Part shown: piece after piece, positions 37,437-45,847 of the stretch
How positions within the stretch are numbered: the first letter of the stretch is position 1
How the letters are laid out: the number at the start of each line of letters is the position of its first letter
Origin: Phenylobacterium sp.
GTDB taxonomy: Bacteria; Pseudomonadota; Alphaproteobacteria; Caulobacterales; Caulobacteraceae
DNA: 64,000 bases
Assembly (NCBI RefSeq): GCF_030651185.1
Contig: NZ_JAUSCJ010000018.1
Location: 1 to 64,000, forward strand
Direction of reading: 5' to 3'
Made by a program: the position numbers and the translations under genes
Notes under the pieces: generated by a model
Told to the model about the DNA's origin: nothing
The model's input: the letters and a program-made list of their open reading frames with translations, nothing else
Database searches by the model: none

Positions 37437-38657
37437 GTGCTGAACCGCTTCCGTCACATCTTGCAGACTGCCACCAGCCGGCTGCCGCGACGCGATGCGA
37501 TCCATCTCGTGGGTGTGGAGCTTGCCCTGGTGGCGGTCCTGACGGCCGGCATCGCCGTCGCCGCGGCGCCGGACGGCCGCAATGAACGCCTGGCCCTTCT
37601 GACCAAGGGCGAGGTCTCGGCCGAGGCCTTCGCCCGCCTGAAGGCCGGCATGGACCCGTCGATGCTCTCCCTCGCCAGCCGCGTCGAACCCCGCATGGGG
37701 GGTTTGATGACCGCCTCGGGCGACGCGATCAAAACCGACGCCGCGACCCTGCCCGAAGGTGTGGCGGGCGACGCCGCGGTCATCCGCCTGCAGGACCTCG
37801 ATCCCGATCAGGCCCGCGCCTGGAACCTGGCCAACCCGACCTCGGTCCTGCCCAACCCGGCGTCCCGGCCCTTCAAGCTGAAGACCGGCGGCATGCTGGA
37901 CGAGGCCCGGGCCATCGATTGCCTGACGGCGGCCATCTATTACGAAGCCGCCTGGGAAAGCGTCGACGGCCAGCGCGCCGTGGCCCAGGTCGTGCTGAAC
38001 CGCATGCGCCACCCGGCCTACCCCAAGACGGTCTGCGGTGTGGTCTTCCAGGGCTCCAACCGCACCACCGGCTGCCAGTTCAGCTTCACCTGCGATGGGG
38101 CGATGAACCGTCAGCCGCAGGAAGCCGGCTGGCTGCGCGCCCGCAGCGTCGCCTCGGCGGCCCTCAACGGCTTCGTGATGAAGAAGGTTGGCACCGCCAC
38201 CCATTATCACGCCAACTATGTCGCGGCCTATTGGAGCCCCAGCCTGGTCAAGGTCGGCACCATCGGCGCCCACATCTTCTATCGCTGGACCGGCGGCTCG
38301 GGCCTGCCCCCCGCCTTCTCCGGCAAGTATCTCGGCACCGAGGCGGAGGGGATGCAGATCGCCGCCCTGGACCGCTACGCCACCGCCCCGAAGATCGAGG
38401 CCTCCCTGGCCCGGGACAATCTCCAGGAGGCTCTGCCGGTGGAGGAAGCCGTCCTGACCAAGGCGCCAAAGGGCGCCGATGGCCACACGCCGGCCGGCGG
38501 GCCCCAGTCCGAAACGGTCAAACAGGAAGCCCTGGTCACCGTGGCCGACGCCGCCCGCGACGCCGGCGCCCTGCTGAAGGCCGAAGACCTCGACTGGACC
38601 GGCCAACCCAAGAAGAAGGGCCCGCCGCGCCTGGCGATGCCCGGCTCGAGCTTCTAA
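37437..38657 (+). CDS. Cell wall hydrolase, SleB family
   Basis: A 406-residue protein with an N-terminal membrane anchor or uncleaved signal (about residues 22-42) and a Hydrolase_2 domain at residues 158-290. The catalytic Glu is in AIYYEAAWES (Glu170), followed by GQRAVAQVVLNRMRHPAYP, TTGCQFSFTCDG, and ATHYHANYVAAYW. The domain cleaves peptidoglycan as a transglycosylase-like enzyme. The C-terminal 110 residues are low-complexity. The GTG at 37437 is set by AGGAGAG nine bases upstream; an ATG at 37383 extends the frame with no ribosome site. Confidence 0.88.
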   Translation: MLNRFRHILQTATSRLPRRDAIHLVGVELALVAVLTAGIAVAAAPDGRNERLALLTKGEVSAEAFARLKAGMDPSMLSLASRVEPRMGGLMTASGDAIKTDAATLPEGVAGDAAVIRLQDLDPDQARAWNLANPTSVLPNPASRPFKLKTGGMLDEARAIDCLTAAIYYEAAWESVDGQRAVAQVVLNRMRHPAYPKTVCGVVFQGSNRTTGCQFSFTCDGAMNRQPQEAGWLRARSVASAALNGFVMKKVGTATHYHANYVAAYWSPSLVKVGTIGAHIFYRWTGGSGLPPAFSGKYLGTEAEGMQIAALDRYATAPKIEASLARDNLQEALPVEEAVLTKAPKGADGHTPAGGPQSETVKQEALVTVADAARDAGALLKAEDLDWTGQPKKKGPPRLAMPGSSF

Positions 38658-38681
38658 GGGCTAGCCCCCTCCCCTGCCAGC

Positions 38682-39431
38682 TCAGCCCGGCGCGACCTCC
38701 GCCGAGAAGGCGTTCACGTCCTCGATCAGGCCCGTCGCGGCGGTCGCCACCAGCTCACCGCCCTTTTCGGGCGTGGCCAGGGCCGGGTCGGACCCCATGC
38801 GGCCGTCGGGATAGCGGGCGCGGAAATCCAGCGCCTCGCGGATCGGGCCGGTGGGCGCGATCTGCGGCGCGTAGTTGGCGGTCTTGATGGCGTCGGGATA
38901 GGCCCACTGGGTCACCGCGATCTCCGAGGGCGTCGCATGGCTGCCGTGACCCACCGGGAACTGGCGGTTGGCGAGCGCCAGCACCCCCCGCAGCTCCCAC
39001 CAGTTCTTCAGCTTCATCGAGAAGCCGCGCGGCCGGTCGGCGAAGCTCGCCTCAGCATAGAGCTCGGAGAACGCCGCCTCGATGGTGGCGACATTGCCGC
39101 CGTGGCCGTTGAGGAAATAGATTTTCTCAAAGCCGTGGTGCCCGAGCGAGCGGCACCAGTCGCCGATGGCGGCGATGAAGGTCGACGGCCGCAGCGAGAT
39201 CGTGCCCGGGAAGCCCAGGTGGTGCTGCGCCATGCCGATGTTGAAGGTCGGCCCCACCAGGATGTCGCCGGTCTTCTGGGCCTCGTTGGCGATGATCTCC
39301 GGGCACAGCCAGTCGGTGCCCAGCAGGCCGGTCGGCCCATGCTGCTCGTTGGAGCCGATCGGGATCACCACCGTCTTGGAGCGGCCCAGGAAGGCTTCGA
39401 TCTCGGGCCAGGTGGAGAGGTGCAGCAGCAT
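38682..39431 (-). CDS. Creatininase family amidohydrolase
   Basis: A 249-residue metal-dependent hydrolase. The metal-binding residues are in PIGSNEQHGPTGLLGTDWL (Glu, His, Asp), and YFLNGHGGNVAT carries the next His and Asn, with a later EIAVTQWAYPD. The family covers creatininase, formamidopyrimidine hydrolase-like enzymes such as MftE and ArfB, and others, so the substrate cannot be named. It lies 75 bp downstream of the P450 gene on the same strand, so it may be read through from that promoter. Confidence 0.82.
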   Translation of the reverse strand: MLLHLSTWPEIEAFLGRSKTVVIPIGSNEQHGPTGLLGTDWLCPEIIANEAQKTGDILVGPTFNIGMAQHHLGFPGTISLRPSTFIAAIGDWCRSLGHHGFEKIYFLNGHGGNVATIEAAFSELYAEASFADRPRGFSMKLKNWWELRGVLALANRQFPVGHGSHATPSEIAVTQWAYPDAIKTANYAPQIAPTGPIREALDFRARYPDGRMGSDPALATPEKGGELVATAATGLIEDVNAFSAEVAPG

Positions 39432-39506
39432 GGAGCGGTCCTAGGCGGGAAACAGGTGTGCATCCCACATAGTCGGTTCGAGCGGCGCCGGTAAGGCGGA
39501 GCGGCC

Positions 39507-40883
39507 TTACCGATGGTGCAGCAGCATCGGCAGCCCGCCCCGCGGGCGCATGGTGATCCGTTGCTGGACCTCCACCTCATGGCCGGCCTTGAGCTCCAGG
39601 CTGTAGCGCTGGGCCAGGGTGGCCAGGATCAGCATGATCTCCGTGGTCGCCAGGGTCGCCCCGATGCACACCTTCGGACCCCCGCCGAAGGGCATGTAGG
39701 CGAAACGCGGACGCTCCGGCGCATCCTTGGCGAAGCGCTCGGGATCAAAGCGGCCCGGATCCTCCCACAGCAGCTTGTGGCGATGCAGGATCCAGGGGGC
39801 GATGGCCACCATGCCGCCCTTGGGAATGGTCATGCCGCAGATCTCGTCGGCCTCCAGAGCCACCCGGGTGGAGATGCCGGGCGCCGCCGGATAGACCCGC
39901 ATCGCCTCGTCCACCACCATCTTCGTATAGGTCAGGTTGGGCAGGTCTTCATGGGTCGGAGGCCGGCCCTCCAGCACCGTGTCCAGTTCCGCGTGCAGGC
40001 GGGCGGCCACGCCGGGATGCTGAGAGAGCAGGTACCAGAGCCAGCACATGCTGGCCGCCGTGGTCTCGTGCCCGGCCAGGAAGATGGTCACCACCTGGTC
40101 GCGGATTTCCTTGGCGCTCATCGTCGCCCCGCCTTCGCTGTCGCGGGCCTCGATGAGCCGGCTGAGCAGATCCTGGGGACCGTCGGTGGGGTTGGTCTTC
40201 CGGTCCTCGATCATCCGGGCGATGTCGGCGTCCATCTCGGTGAAGACCGCGGCGATGCGCTTTTCCCGGGCCCGGAAACGGATGTCGCCGATCACCGGCA
40301 GGATATCCAGCAGGTTCATGTTCAGCTCGGCCATCGCGCGTTCCATGCTGTGCCGGACATTGGCCGAGACCGTCGCGCCGTCGGTGGAGAACATGGTGCG
40401 CGCGATGATCTCCAGGGTGAGGTCGGTCATGGCCTCGGCCACCTCGATCTCCGCCCCCTCCGGCTGCTGGTCCCAGCGCGACCGGAAGGCCAGCGCGCTC
40501 GCGGCCATGGCCGGCGCATAGGACGCGACGCTGGGGGGCGAGAAGGAGGGCGCCATGGTGCGGCGGTGGGTGCGCCACAGCTCGCCGTCGGTGGAGAGCA
40601 AGCCGTCACCGAACATGGCCGAGAAGTAGCGCCGCTCCCGCTCGGTCTTCGGATAGTTCGCCACCTTGTCCAGCAGCACCCGCTTCACGCCGCCGGGATC
40701 GCTGACCACGTAGTAGCTGATCCCGGTGATGGTCGGCACCTTCAGGACCGGGACCTCGTAGGCCTGCGGCGGGATGTTCGGGAACGGGTGCTTGCGCCCC
40801 GCCTTCTCCATGCCGAACAGCGGCATGCGGGCGGGCGGCGGATCGGAGGCCGCCAGTTTCGGCGTCGGCTCGGCGAGGCTCAT
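39507..40883 (-). CDS. Cytochrome P450
   Basis: A soluble monooxygenase of 458 residues. The I-helix oxygen-binding motif is FLAGHETTAAS, the K-helix ExxR is in VVDEAMRVYPA, the PERF-like segment is RFDPERFAKDA, and the heme Cys is in FGGGPKVCIG (Cys406). The sequence resembles the CYP102-heme-domain or eukaryote-like class, with an AGHETT and a long meander. No ferredoxin or reductase gene is adjacent. It is divergent from a TetR gene, with two palindromes in the 74-bp gap, so it is probably repressed by that regulator. The substrate is unknown. Confidence 0.92.
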   Translation of the reverse strand: MSLAEPTPKLAASDPPPARMPLFGMEKAGRKHPFPNIPPQAYEVPVLKVPTITGISYYVVSDPGGVKRVLLDKVANYPKTERERRYFSAMFGDGLLSTDGELWRTHRRTMAPSFSPPSVASYAPAMAASALAFRSRWDQQPEGAEIEVAEAMTDLTLEIIARTMFSTDGATVSANVRHSMERAMAELNMNLLDILPVIGDIRFRAREKRIAAVFTEMDADIARMIEDRKTNPTDGPQDLLSRLIEARDSEGGATMSAKEIRDQVVTIFLAGHETTAASMCWLWYLLSQHPGVAARLHAELDTVLEGRPPTHEDLPNLTYTKMVVDEAMRVYPAAPGISTRVALEADEICGMTIPKGGMVAIAPWILHRHKLLWEDPGRFDPERFAKDAPERPRFAYMPFGGGPKVCIGATLATTEIMLILATLAQRYSLELKAGHEVEVQQRITMRPRGGLPMLLHHR

Positions 40884-40902
40884 CGCGCCCTCCCAGGGTC
40901 AT

Positions 40903-40934
40903 TTAACGTCGTTAAGCTGACTTTACGCCGTTAA
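40903..40934. promoter_or_regulatory. Twin palindromic operator between P450 and TetR genes
   Basis: TTAACGTCGTTAA at 40903-40915 is a perfect 13-bp dyad. TTTACGCCGTTAA at 40922-40934 is a near-copy (11 of 13 identical), the centres 19 bp apart. The 74-bp gap is shared by both divergent genes, so a TetR dimer pair here could control both. The AT-rich half-sites stand out in this GC-rich DNA. Confidence 0.65.
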
Positions 40935-40957
40935 ATTCGATTTACAAGCCGGCTTCG

Positions 40958-41632
40958 ATGATCGACCAACGGCCCATGCCCCCGGCGTCCAAGCTTCGTC
41001 CGCAACTCAGTCCCGACCTGGTGGTCGAGGCCGCCGCCAGGGTCCTGGAGCGCGACGGGTTCGACGGCCTGACCATGCGGGCGGTGGCGGCCGAGCTAAA
41101 GGTGCAGGCGCCGGCCCTCTACTGGCACTTCCCCAACAAGGACGCCCTGCAGGTGGCGCTGTTCGACTACCTGATGGCCGATCTGGTCTTTGCGATCGAC
41201 GGGCGGGACTGGCGCGAGGATATCCATCGCATGTGCCATCAGCTGCGCAGTCACCTGCTGGCGCGGCGGGACTCGGCCCGACTGCTGCCGCACGGCTTCT
41301 TCGTCGGCCCCAACATGATGGAACAGGCCGAGACCATCCTCGGCATCCTGATGCGGGCGGGGATGACGCCCAAGAACGCCGCCTACGCCATGAGCACGGG
41401 GGTCACCTACATCATCACCTGGGTGATCGGGGAGGCCGACCTCCTGCAACGGCGGCTGACCGGACACGACGGCAATGACGAGCTGGCCCATAGGCTGGTG
41501 GCCACCGGCCGCTATCCCTATTTCGCCCAGGCGATCGGGGCTTTCGAGCTGGGCGGGGATATCGAAGGCCAGTTCGACTTCGGCTTGAACTGCCTGATCG
41601 CCGGCTTCGAACAGCTGATCCCCCGACGCTGA
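40958..41632 (+). CDS. TetR family transcriptional regulator
   Basis: A 224-residue repressor. The HTH occupies residues 12-60: VEAAARVLERDGFDGLTMRAVAAELKVQAPALYWHFPNKDALQVAL in part, with the typical ALYWHF recognition-helix end. The C-terminal part resembles the TetR_C ligand-binding group (tetracycline-repressor-like). It is divergent from the P450 gene and most likely autoregulates via the twin palindromes at 40903-40934. The effector is unknown, possibly the P450 substrate. Confidence 0.9.
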   Translation: MIDQRPMPPASKLRPQLSPDLVVEAAARVLERDGFDGLTMRAVAAELKVQAPALYWHFPNKDALQVALFDYLMADLVFAIDGRDWREDIHRMCHQLRSHLLARRDSARLLPHGFFVGPNMMEQAETILGILMRAGMTPKNAAYAMSTGVTYIITWVIGEADLLQRRLTGHDGNDELAHRLVATGRYPYFAQAIGAFELGGDIEGQFDFGLNCLIAGFEQLIPRR

Positions 41633-41709
41633 TTTCTGTCCCAGCCTGTTGCGCCCGGCGGACGCCCTCCGCATAACTCGCAGCCAAGTTTTGATGGGAG
41701 TTATGAACG

Positions 41710-43650
41710 GTGAGCGAGGGCGAAGTTTTCCCGGTTCCCGCGGCCTGGGCCAAGCGGGCCAAGATGAACGCGCAGACCTATGATGCCGCAGTCGCCCAGG
41801 TCGAAACCGACCCCGACGGTTACTGGACCAAGGTCGCCGAGCGCCTGGACTGGATGACCCCCTTCACCCAGGTGAAGGACACCTCCTTCCACAAACACCC
41901 CTTCCACATCCGCTGGTATGCCGACGGGGTGCTGAACGTCTCGGTCAACTGCCTGGACCGCCACCTCGACACCCGCGGCGACCAGGTCGCCATCATCTGG
42001 GAGAGCGACGAGGGCGAGCCCTGGGATAATCTCACCTACCGCCAGCTGCACGCCGAAACCTGCCGCATGGCCAATGTGCTGAAGGCGCGCGGGGTCCAGA
42101 AGGGCGACCGGGTCACCATCTACCTGCCGATGATCCCCCAGGCCGCCGTGGCCATGCTGGCCTGCGCCCGGATCGGCGCCGTCCACTCCGTGATCTTCGG
42201 CGGCTTCTCGCCGGACTCGATCGCCGGCCGCATCCAGGACTGCGACTCCAGGATCGTCATCACCGCCGACGAGGGCCTGCGCGGCGGCAAGATCGTGCCC
42301 CTGAAGCGCAATGTCGACGAGGCCCTGGAGCAGTGCCCCGGCGTCACCGACGTGATCGTGGTGCGCCGCACCCGGGCCGACGTGCCCATGAAGGCCGGCC
42401 GCGACGCCTTCTATTCGGACTTGAAGCAGGGCGTCGAGGACACCTGCGAGCCGGAGCCGATGAACGCCGAGGACCCGCTGTTCATCCTCTACACCTCCGG
42501 CTCGACGGGGAAGCCCAAGGGCGTGCTGCACACCACCGGCGGCTACCTGGTCTGGGCGGCCCACACCCACGAGCTGGTGTTCGACTACCAGCCCGGCGAA
42601 GTGTTCTGGTGCACCGCCGACGTGGGCTGGGTCACCGGCCACAGCTACGTGGTGTACGGGCCCCTGGCCAATGCGGCGACCTCGGTGATGTTCGAGGGCG
42701 TGCCCAACTATCCCACCAATTCCCGCTTCTGGGAGGTGATCGACAAGCACAAGGTCAACACCTTCTACACCGCCCCCACCGCCATCCGCGCCCTGATGCG
42801 CGACGGCGACGAACCGGTGAAGAAGACCTCGCGCAAGTCCCTGCGTCTGCTGGGCACGGTGGGCGAGCCGATCAATCCCGAGGCCTGGCTCTGGTACCAT
42901 CGGGTGGTGGGCGACGGCCGCTGCCCCATCGTTGACACCTACTGGCAGACCGAGACCGGCGCCTGCCTGGCCTCCCCCCTGCCCGGCGCCACCCCGCTGA
43001 AGCCCGGTTCCTGCGCCAAGCCCCTGCCGGGGATCAAGTTCGAGCTGGTGGACGCCGAGGGCAAGACCCTGCACGGGGCGGTCAGCGGCAACCTGGTGAT
43101 CACCGATAGCTGGCCCGGCCAGATGCGCACCGTCTATGGCGACCACCAGCGCTTCTTCGACACCTACTTCTCCACCTATGCCGGGAAATATTTCACCGGC
43201 GACGGCTGCCGCCGCGACGAGGACGGCTATTACTGGATCACCGGCCGGGTCGACGACGTGATCAACGTCTCCGGCCACCGCCTGGGCACCGCCGAGATCG
43301 AGAGCGCCCTGGTCAGCAACGAGAACGTGGCCGAGGCCGCCGTGGTCGGCTTCCCGCACGACATCAAGGGCCAGGGCGTCTACTGCTTCGTCACCCTGAA
43401 GGCCGACGTGGTCCCCACCGACATCCTGCAGGCTGAGCTCAAGGGCTGGGTGCGCCGGGAGATCGGGCCCTTCGCGGCGCCGGACGTGGTGCAGTTCGCG
43501 CCGGGCCTGCCCAAGACCCGCTCGGGCAAGATCATGCGCCGCATCCTGCGCAAGATCGCCGAAAACGATCTCACCAATCTCGGGGACACCTCCACCCTGG
43601 CCGATCCGTCGGTGGTGGACGACCTGGTGAAGAACCGCGTCGGAAACTGA
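41710..43650 (+). CDS. acs: Acetate-CoA ligase (acetyl-CoA synthetase)
   Basis: A 646-residue ANL-superfamily enzyme converting acetate, ATP and CoA into acetyl-CoA. The P-loop is [20 protein letters not shown] in part, with [13 protein letters not shown] [25 protein letters not shown], and the C-terminal [18 protein letters not shown] end (here [11 protein letters not shown]), whose Lys607 is the usual acetylation site controlled by sirtuins. The GTG start at 41710 has GGGAG nine bases upstream. The length is standard. The sirtuin at 25.9 kb is a candidate deacetylase for it. Confidence 0.96.
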   Translation: MSEGEVFPVPAAWAKRAKMNAQTYDAAVAQVETDPDGYWTKVAERLDWMTPFTQVKDTSFHKHPFHIRWYADGVLNVSVNCLDRHLDTRGDQVAIIWESDEGEPWDNLTYRQLHAETCRMANVLKARGVQKGDRVTIYLPMIPQAAVAMLACARIGAVHSVIFGGFSPDSIAGRIQDCDSRIVITADEGLRGGKIVPLKRNVDEALEQCPGVTDVIVVRRTRADVPMKAGRDAFYSDLKQGVEDTCEPEPMNAEDPLFILYTSGSTGKPKGVLHTTGGYLVWAAHTHELVFDYQPGEVFWCTADVGWVTGHSYVVYGPLANAATSVMFEGVPNYPTNSRFWEVIDKHKVNTFYTAPTAIRALMRDGDEPVKKTSRKSLRLLGTVGEPINPEAWLWYHRVVGDGRCPIVDTYWQTETGACLASPLPGATPLKPGSCAKPLPGIKFELVDAEGKTLHGAVSGNLVITDSWPGQMRTVYGDHQRFFDTYFSTYAGKYFTGDGCRRDEDGYYWITGRVDDVINVSGHRLGTAEIESALVSNENVAEAAVVGFPHDIKGQGVYCFVTLKADVVPTDILQAELKGWVRREIGPFAAPDVVQFAPGLPKTRSGKIMRRILRKIAENDLTNLGDTSTLADPSVVDDLVKNRVGN

Positions 43651-43660
43651 TCGGGCCGCC

Positions 43661-44641
43661 ATGAGCCCCGATCTGCCCGCCGCCCTTCGCCTCGCCGCCG
43701 ACCGCCTGCTGGAGGGGGTGGCTCGCAAGGGTCTGGCCGAGCGGTCGGCCAAGATCTCCAGTGGCTATCGGGGCGGCGAGACCTCGCGGGCGGTGGTCAC
43801 CGACCAGGCCGACGCCGTGGCCTATGTGCTGTCGCGCCTGCCCGCTACCTACGCCGCCGACGCCTTCGTCTTCGCAGAGGCCCAGAGGATGGCTCCCGAC
43901 TTCGCGCCGAAACGCCTGCTGGACGCCGGGGCGGGGCCGGGCGGGGCGAGCTGGGCGGCCCTCGAGACCTGGCCGGGCATCGACGCCGCGACCTTGCTGG
44001 ATTCCAGCCGCCCCTTCCTGGACATGGCCGCCAGGCTGGCCGGCGAAGGCCCGCAAGCCCTGCAAAACGCCAACTTCCTGCGCGGCGACCTCACCGCGCC
44101 CTCGACGGACTGGCCCCAGGCCGACCTGGTGACCGCCAGCTACGCCCTGGCCGAGATCGCCCCGGCCCGCCAGGCGCAGACGGTCCAGGCCCTGTGGACC
44201 GCCACGGACGGGATGCTGGCCCTGATCGAGCCCGGCACGCCCGACGGCTATCGCCGCATCCTGGCGGCCCGCGAGACCCTGATCGCGGCCGGCGCGGAGA
44301 TCCTGGCCCCCTGCCCCCACGCGCTGGCTTGCCCGCTCACCGCGCCCGACTGGTGCCACTTCGTCCAGCGGCTGCCCCGGTCGCGAGACCACCGCCTGGC
44401 CAAGGGCGCCGACCTGCCCTTCGAGGACGAGAAGTTCAGCTACCTGGTGGCGGTGCGCCCCGGCGTGGCGACTCAGCCCCGCACCGCCCGTATCCTGGCT
44501 CCCCCGCGTGTCGCCAAGCCCGCCATCACCTTCAAGCTCTGCACCCCGGCCGGCGCCGCCGCGCTCACCGATATTCCCCGCCGTGACAAGGCCGCCTACG
44601 CCTGGGCTCGCCGCCTCGACTGGGGCGACGCCCTTCCCTAG
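43661..44641 (+). CDS. Rsm22-type small ribosomal subunit methyltransferase-like protein
   Basis: A 326-residue protein of the Rsm22/METTL17 family, associated with small ribosomal subunit assembly in alphaproteobacteria and mitochondria. LLDAGAGPGGASWAAL is the SAM motif. The iron-sulfur-type cysteine segment is CPHALACPLTAPDWCHFVQRL, followed by KFSYLVAVRPG. The start overlaps none; it begins 11 bp after acs, in a likely operon. Its catalytic activity is unproven in the family. Confidence 0.85.
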   Translation: MSPDLPAALRLAADRLLEGVARKGLAERSAKISSGYRGGETSRAVVTDQADAVAYVLSRLPATYAADAFVFAEAQRMAPDFAPKRLLDAGAGPGGASWAALETWPGIDAATLLDSSRPFLDMAARLAGEGPQALQNANFLRGDLTAPSTDWPQADLVTASYALAEIAPARQAQTVQALWTATDGMLALIEPGTPDGYRRILAARETLIAAGAEILAPCPHALACPLTAPDWCHFVQRLPRSRDHRLAKGADLPFEDEKFSYLVAVRPGVATQPRTARILAPPRVAKPAITFKLCTPAGAAALTDIPRRDKAAYAWARRLDWGDALP

Positions 44642-44739
44642 GGCAAGCGCGATGTGAGAGAACACCCCGCGCCGCCCACCGCATTTCCGGGCCGGCGATA
44701 AAGAATTCTGTTTTTCAAATTCCAAAATGGGAGGGCGCC

Positions 44740-45723
44740 ATGCCCGTCAGCCGCGAAGTCCACCTCATCGAGCGCCCCAAGGCGATGCCCACCGTCGATC
44801 AGTTCGTGGTCGTCGAAACCAACGTGCCCGACGCCGCCGACGGCGAGGTGCTGGTGCAGAACCTCTATATGTCGGTGGACCCGGCCATGCGGCCGCGCCT
44901 GACCAACGGCCAGGAGCTGGGCGTGGCGATGATGGGCGGGGCGCTCGGCCGCGTCGTCCAATCGAAGAACAGCGACTACGCGGTGGGCGACCTGGTCTCC
45001 AACCGCCTGGGCTTCCGCGAGTACTTCACCTCCGACGGCAAGGGCCTCACCAAGCTGACGCCGGACCCGGACCTGTCGCTCACCACCCACATGCACGCCA
45101 TGGGCATGACCGGCTTCACCGCCTATGGCGGCATCCTCCATATCGGGGCGCTGAAGGAGGGCGAGCAGGTCTTCGTCTCCACCGCCGGCGGGGCCGTGGG
45201 CTCCATCGCCGCCCAGATCGCCAAGATCAAGAACTGCTACGTGGTCGGCTCCACCGGCACGGCCGAGAAGGCCGCCTGGTTGAAGGACGAGGTCGGGCTC
45301 GACGCGGTGATCAACTACAAGGACGCCCCGATCCGCACCCAACTCGAGGCCGCCACGCCCAAGGGCATCGACGTCTATTTCGACAATGTCGGCGGTGATC
45401 ACCTGGAGGCCGCCCTGCGCCGCATGAACACGCTGGGCCGCATCCCGGTCTGCGGCTTCATCTCCGGCTACAATTCCGGCCACTCCAATGTCTCGAACCT
45501 GTCCAACATCATCTATTCGCGGGTGATGCTGCGGGGCTTCGTCGGCACCGACTTCATGCACATGTACGCAGACTTCCAGCGCGACATGGCCGGTTGGTTG
45601 AAGAGCGGCCAGGTGAAGTACCAGGAGACCGTCCTCGACGGCATCAACAACGCGCCGGCGGCCCTCATCGGCCTGATGAATGGCCTCAACGCCGGCAAGA
45701 TGCTGGTGAAGCTGGCCGACTAG
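44740..45723 (+). CDS. MDR-superfamily NADP-dependent oxidoreductase (alkenal/one reductase type)
   Basis: A 327-residue zinc-free medium-chain reductase resembling prostaglandin reductase and curcumin reductase. The N-terminus contains LYMSVDPAMRPRL, typical of the group. The nucleotide site is FVSTAGGAVGSIAAQIAKIKNC, with VINYKDAP and DVYFDNVGGDHLEAAL. There is no Cys/His zinc set. It is likely NADPH-dependent reduction of an activated double bond. GGGAGGGCG precedes the ATG. It is a single gene with a terminator hairpin after it. Confidence 0.85.
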   Translation: MPVSREVHLIERPKAMPTVDQFVVVETNVPDAADGEVLVQNLYMSVDPAMRPRLTNGQELGVAMMGGALGRVVQSKNSDYAVGDLVSNRLGFREYFTSDGKGLTKLTPDPDLSLTTHMHAMGMTGFTAYGGILHIGALKEGEQVFVSTAGGAVGSIAAQIAKIKNCYVVGSTGTAEKAAWLKDEVGLDAVINYKDAPIRTQLEAATPKGIDVYFDNVGGDHLEAALRRMNTLGRIPVCGFISGYNSGHSNVSNLSNIIYSRVMLRGFVGTDFMHMYADFQRDMAGWLKSGQVKYQETVLDGINNAPAALIGLMNGLNAGKMLVKLAD

Positions 45724-45731
45724 GCGCCCAA

Positions 45732-45762
45732 CTTTCCTCCCCTGCCCGGCGGGGGAGGAAAG
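45732..45762 (+). terminator. Rho-independent-like hairpin
   Basis: CTTTCCTCCCC (45732-45742) pairs perfectly with GGGGAGGAAAG (45752-45762) over a nine-base loop, nine bases past the oxidoreductase stop. No T run follows. The sequence recalls the arms of the element at 355-515, so it may be a short relative of that repeat. Confidence 0.6.
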
Positions 45763-45847
45763 CGACGGCGCATGACAATCCCGTAAGCTTTCCTCGCGCG
45801 TCGCGGATGCTAGGTTCGCAGCAACCCAGCCCCTTCGAGACGCGCCC

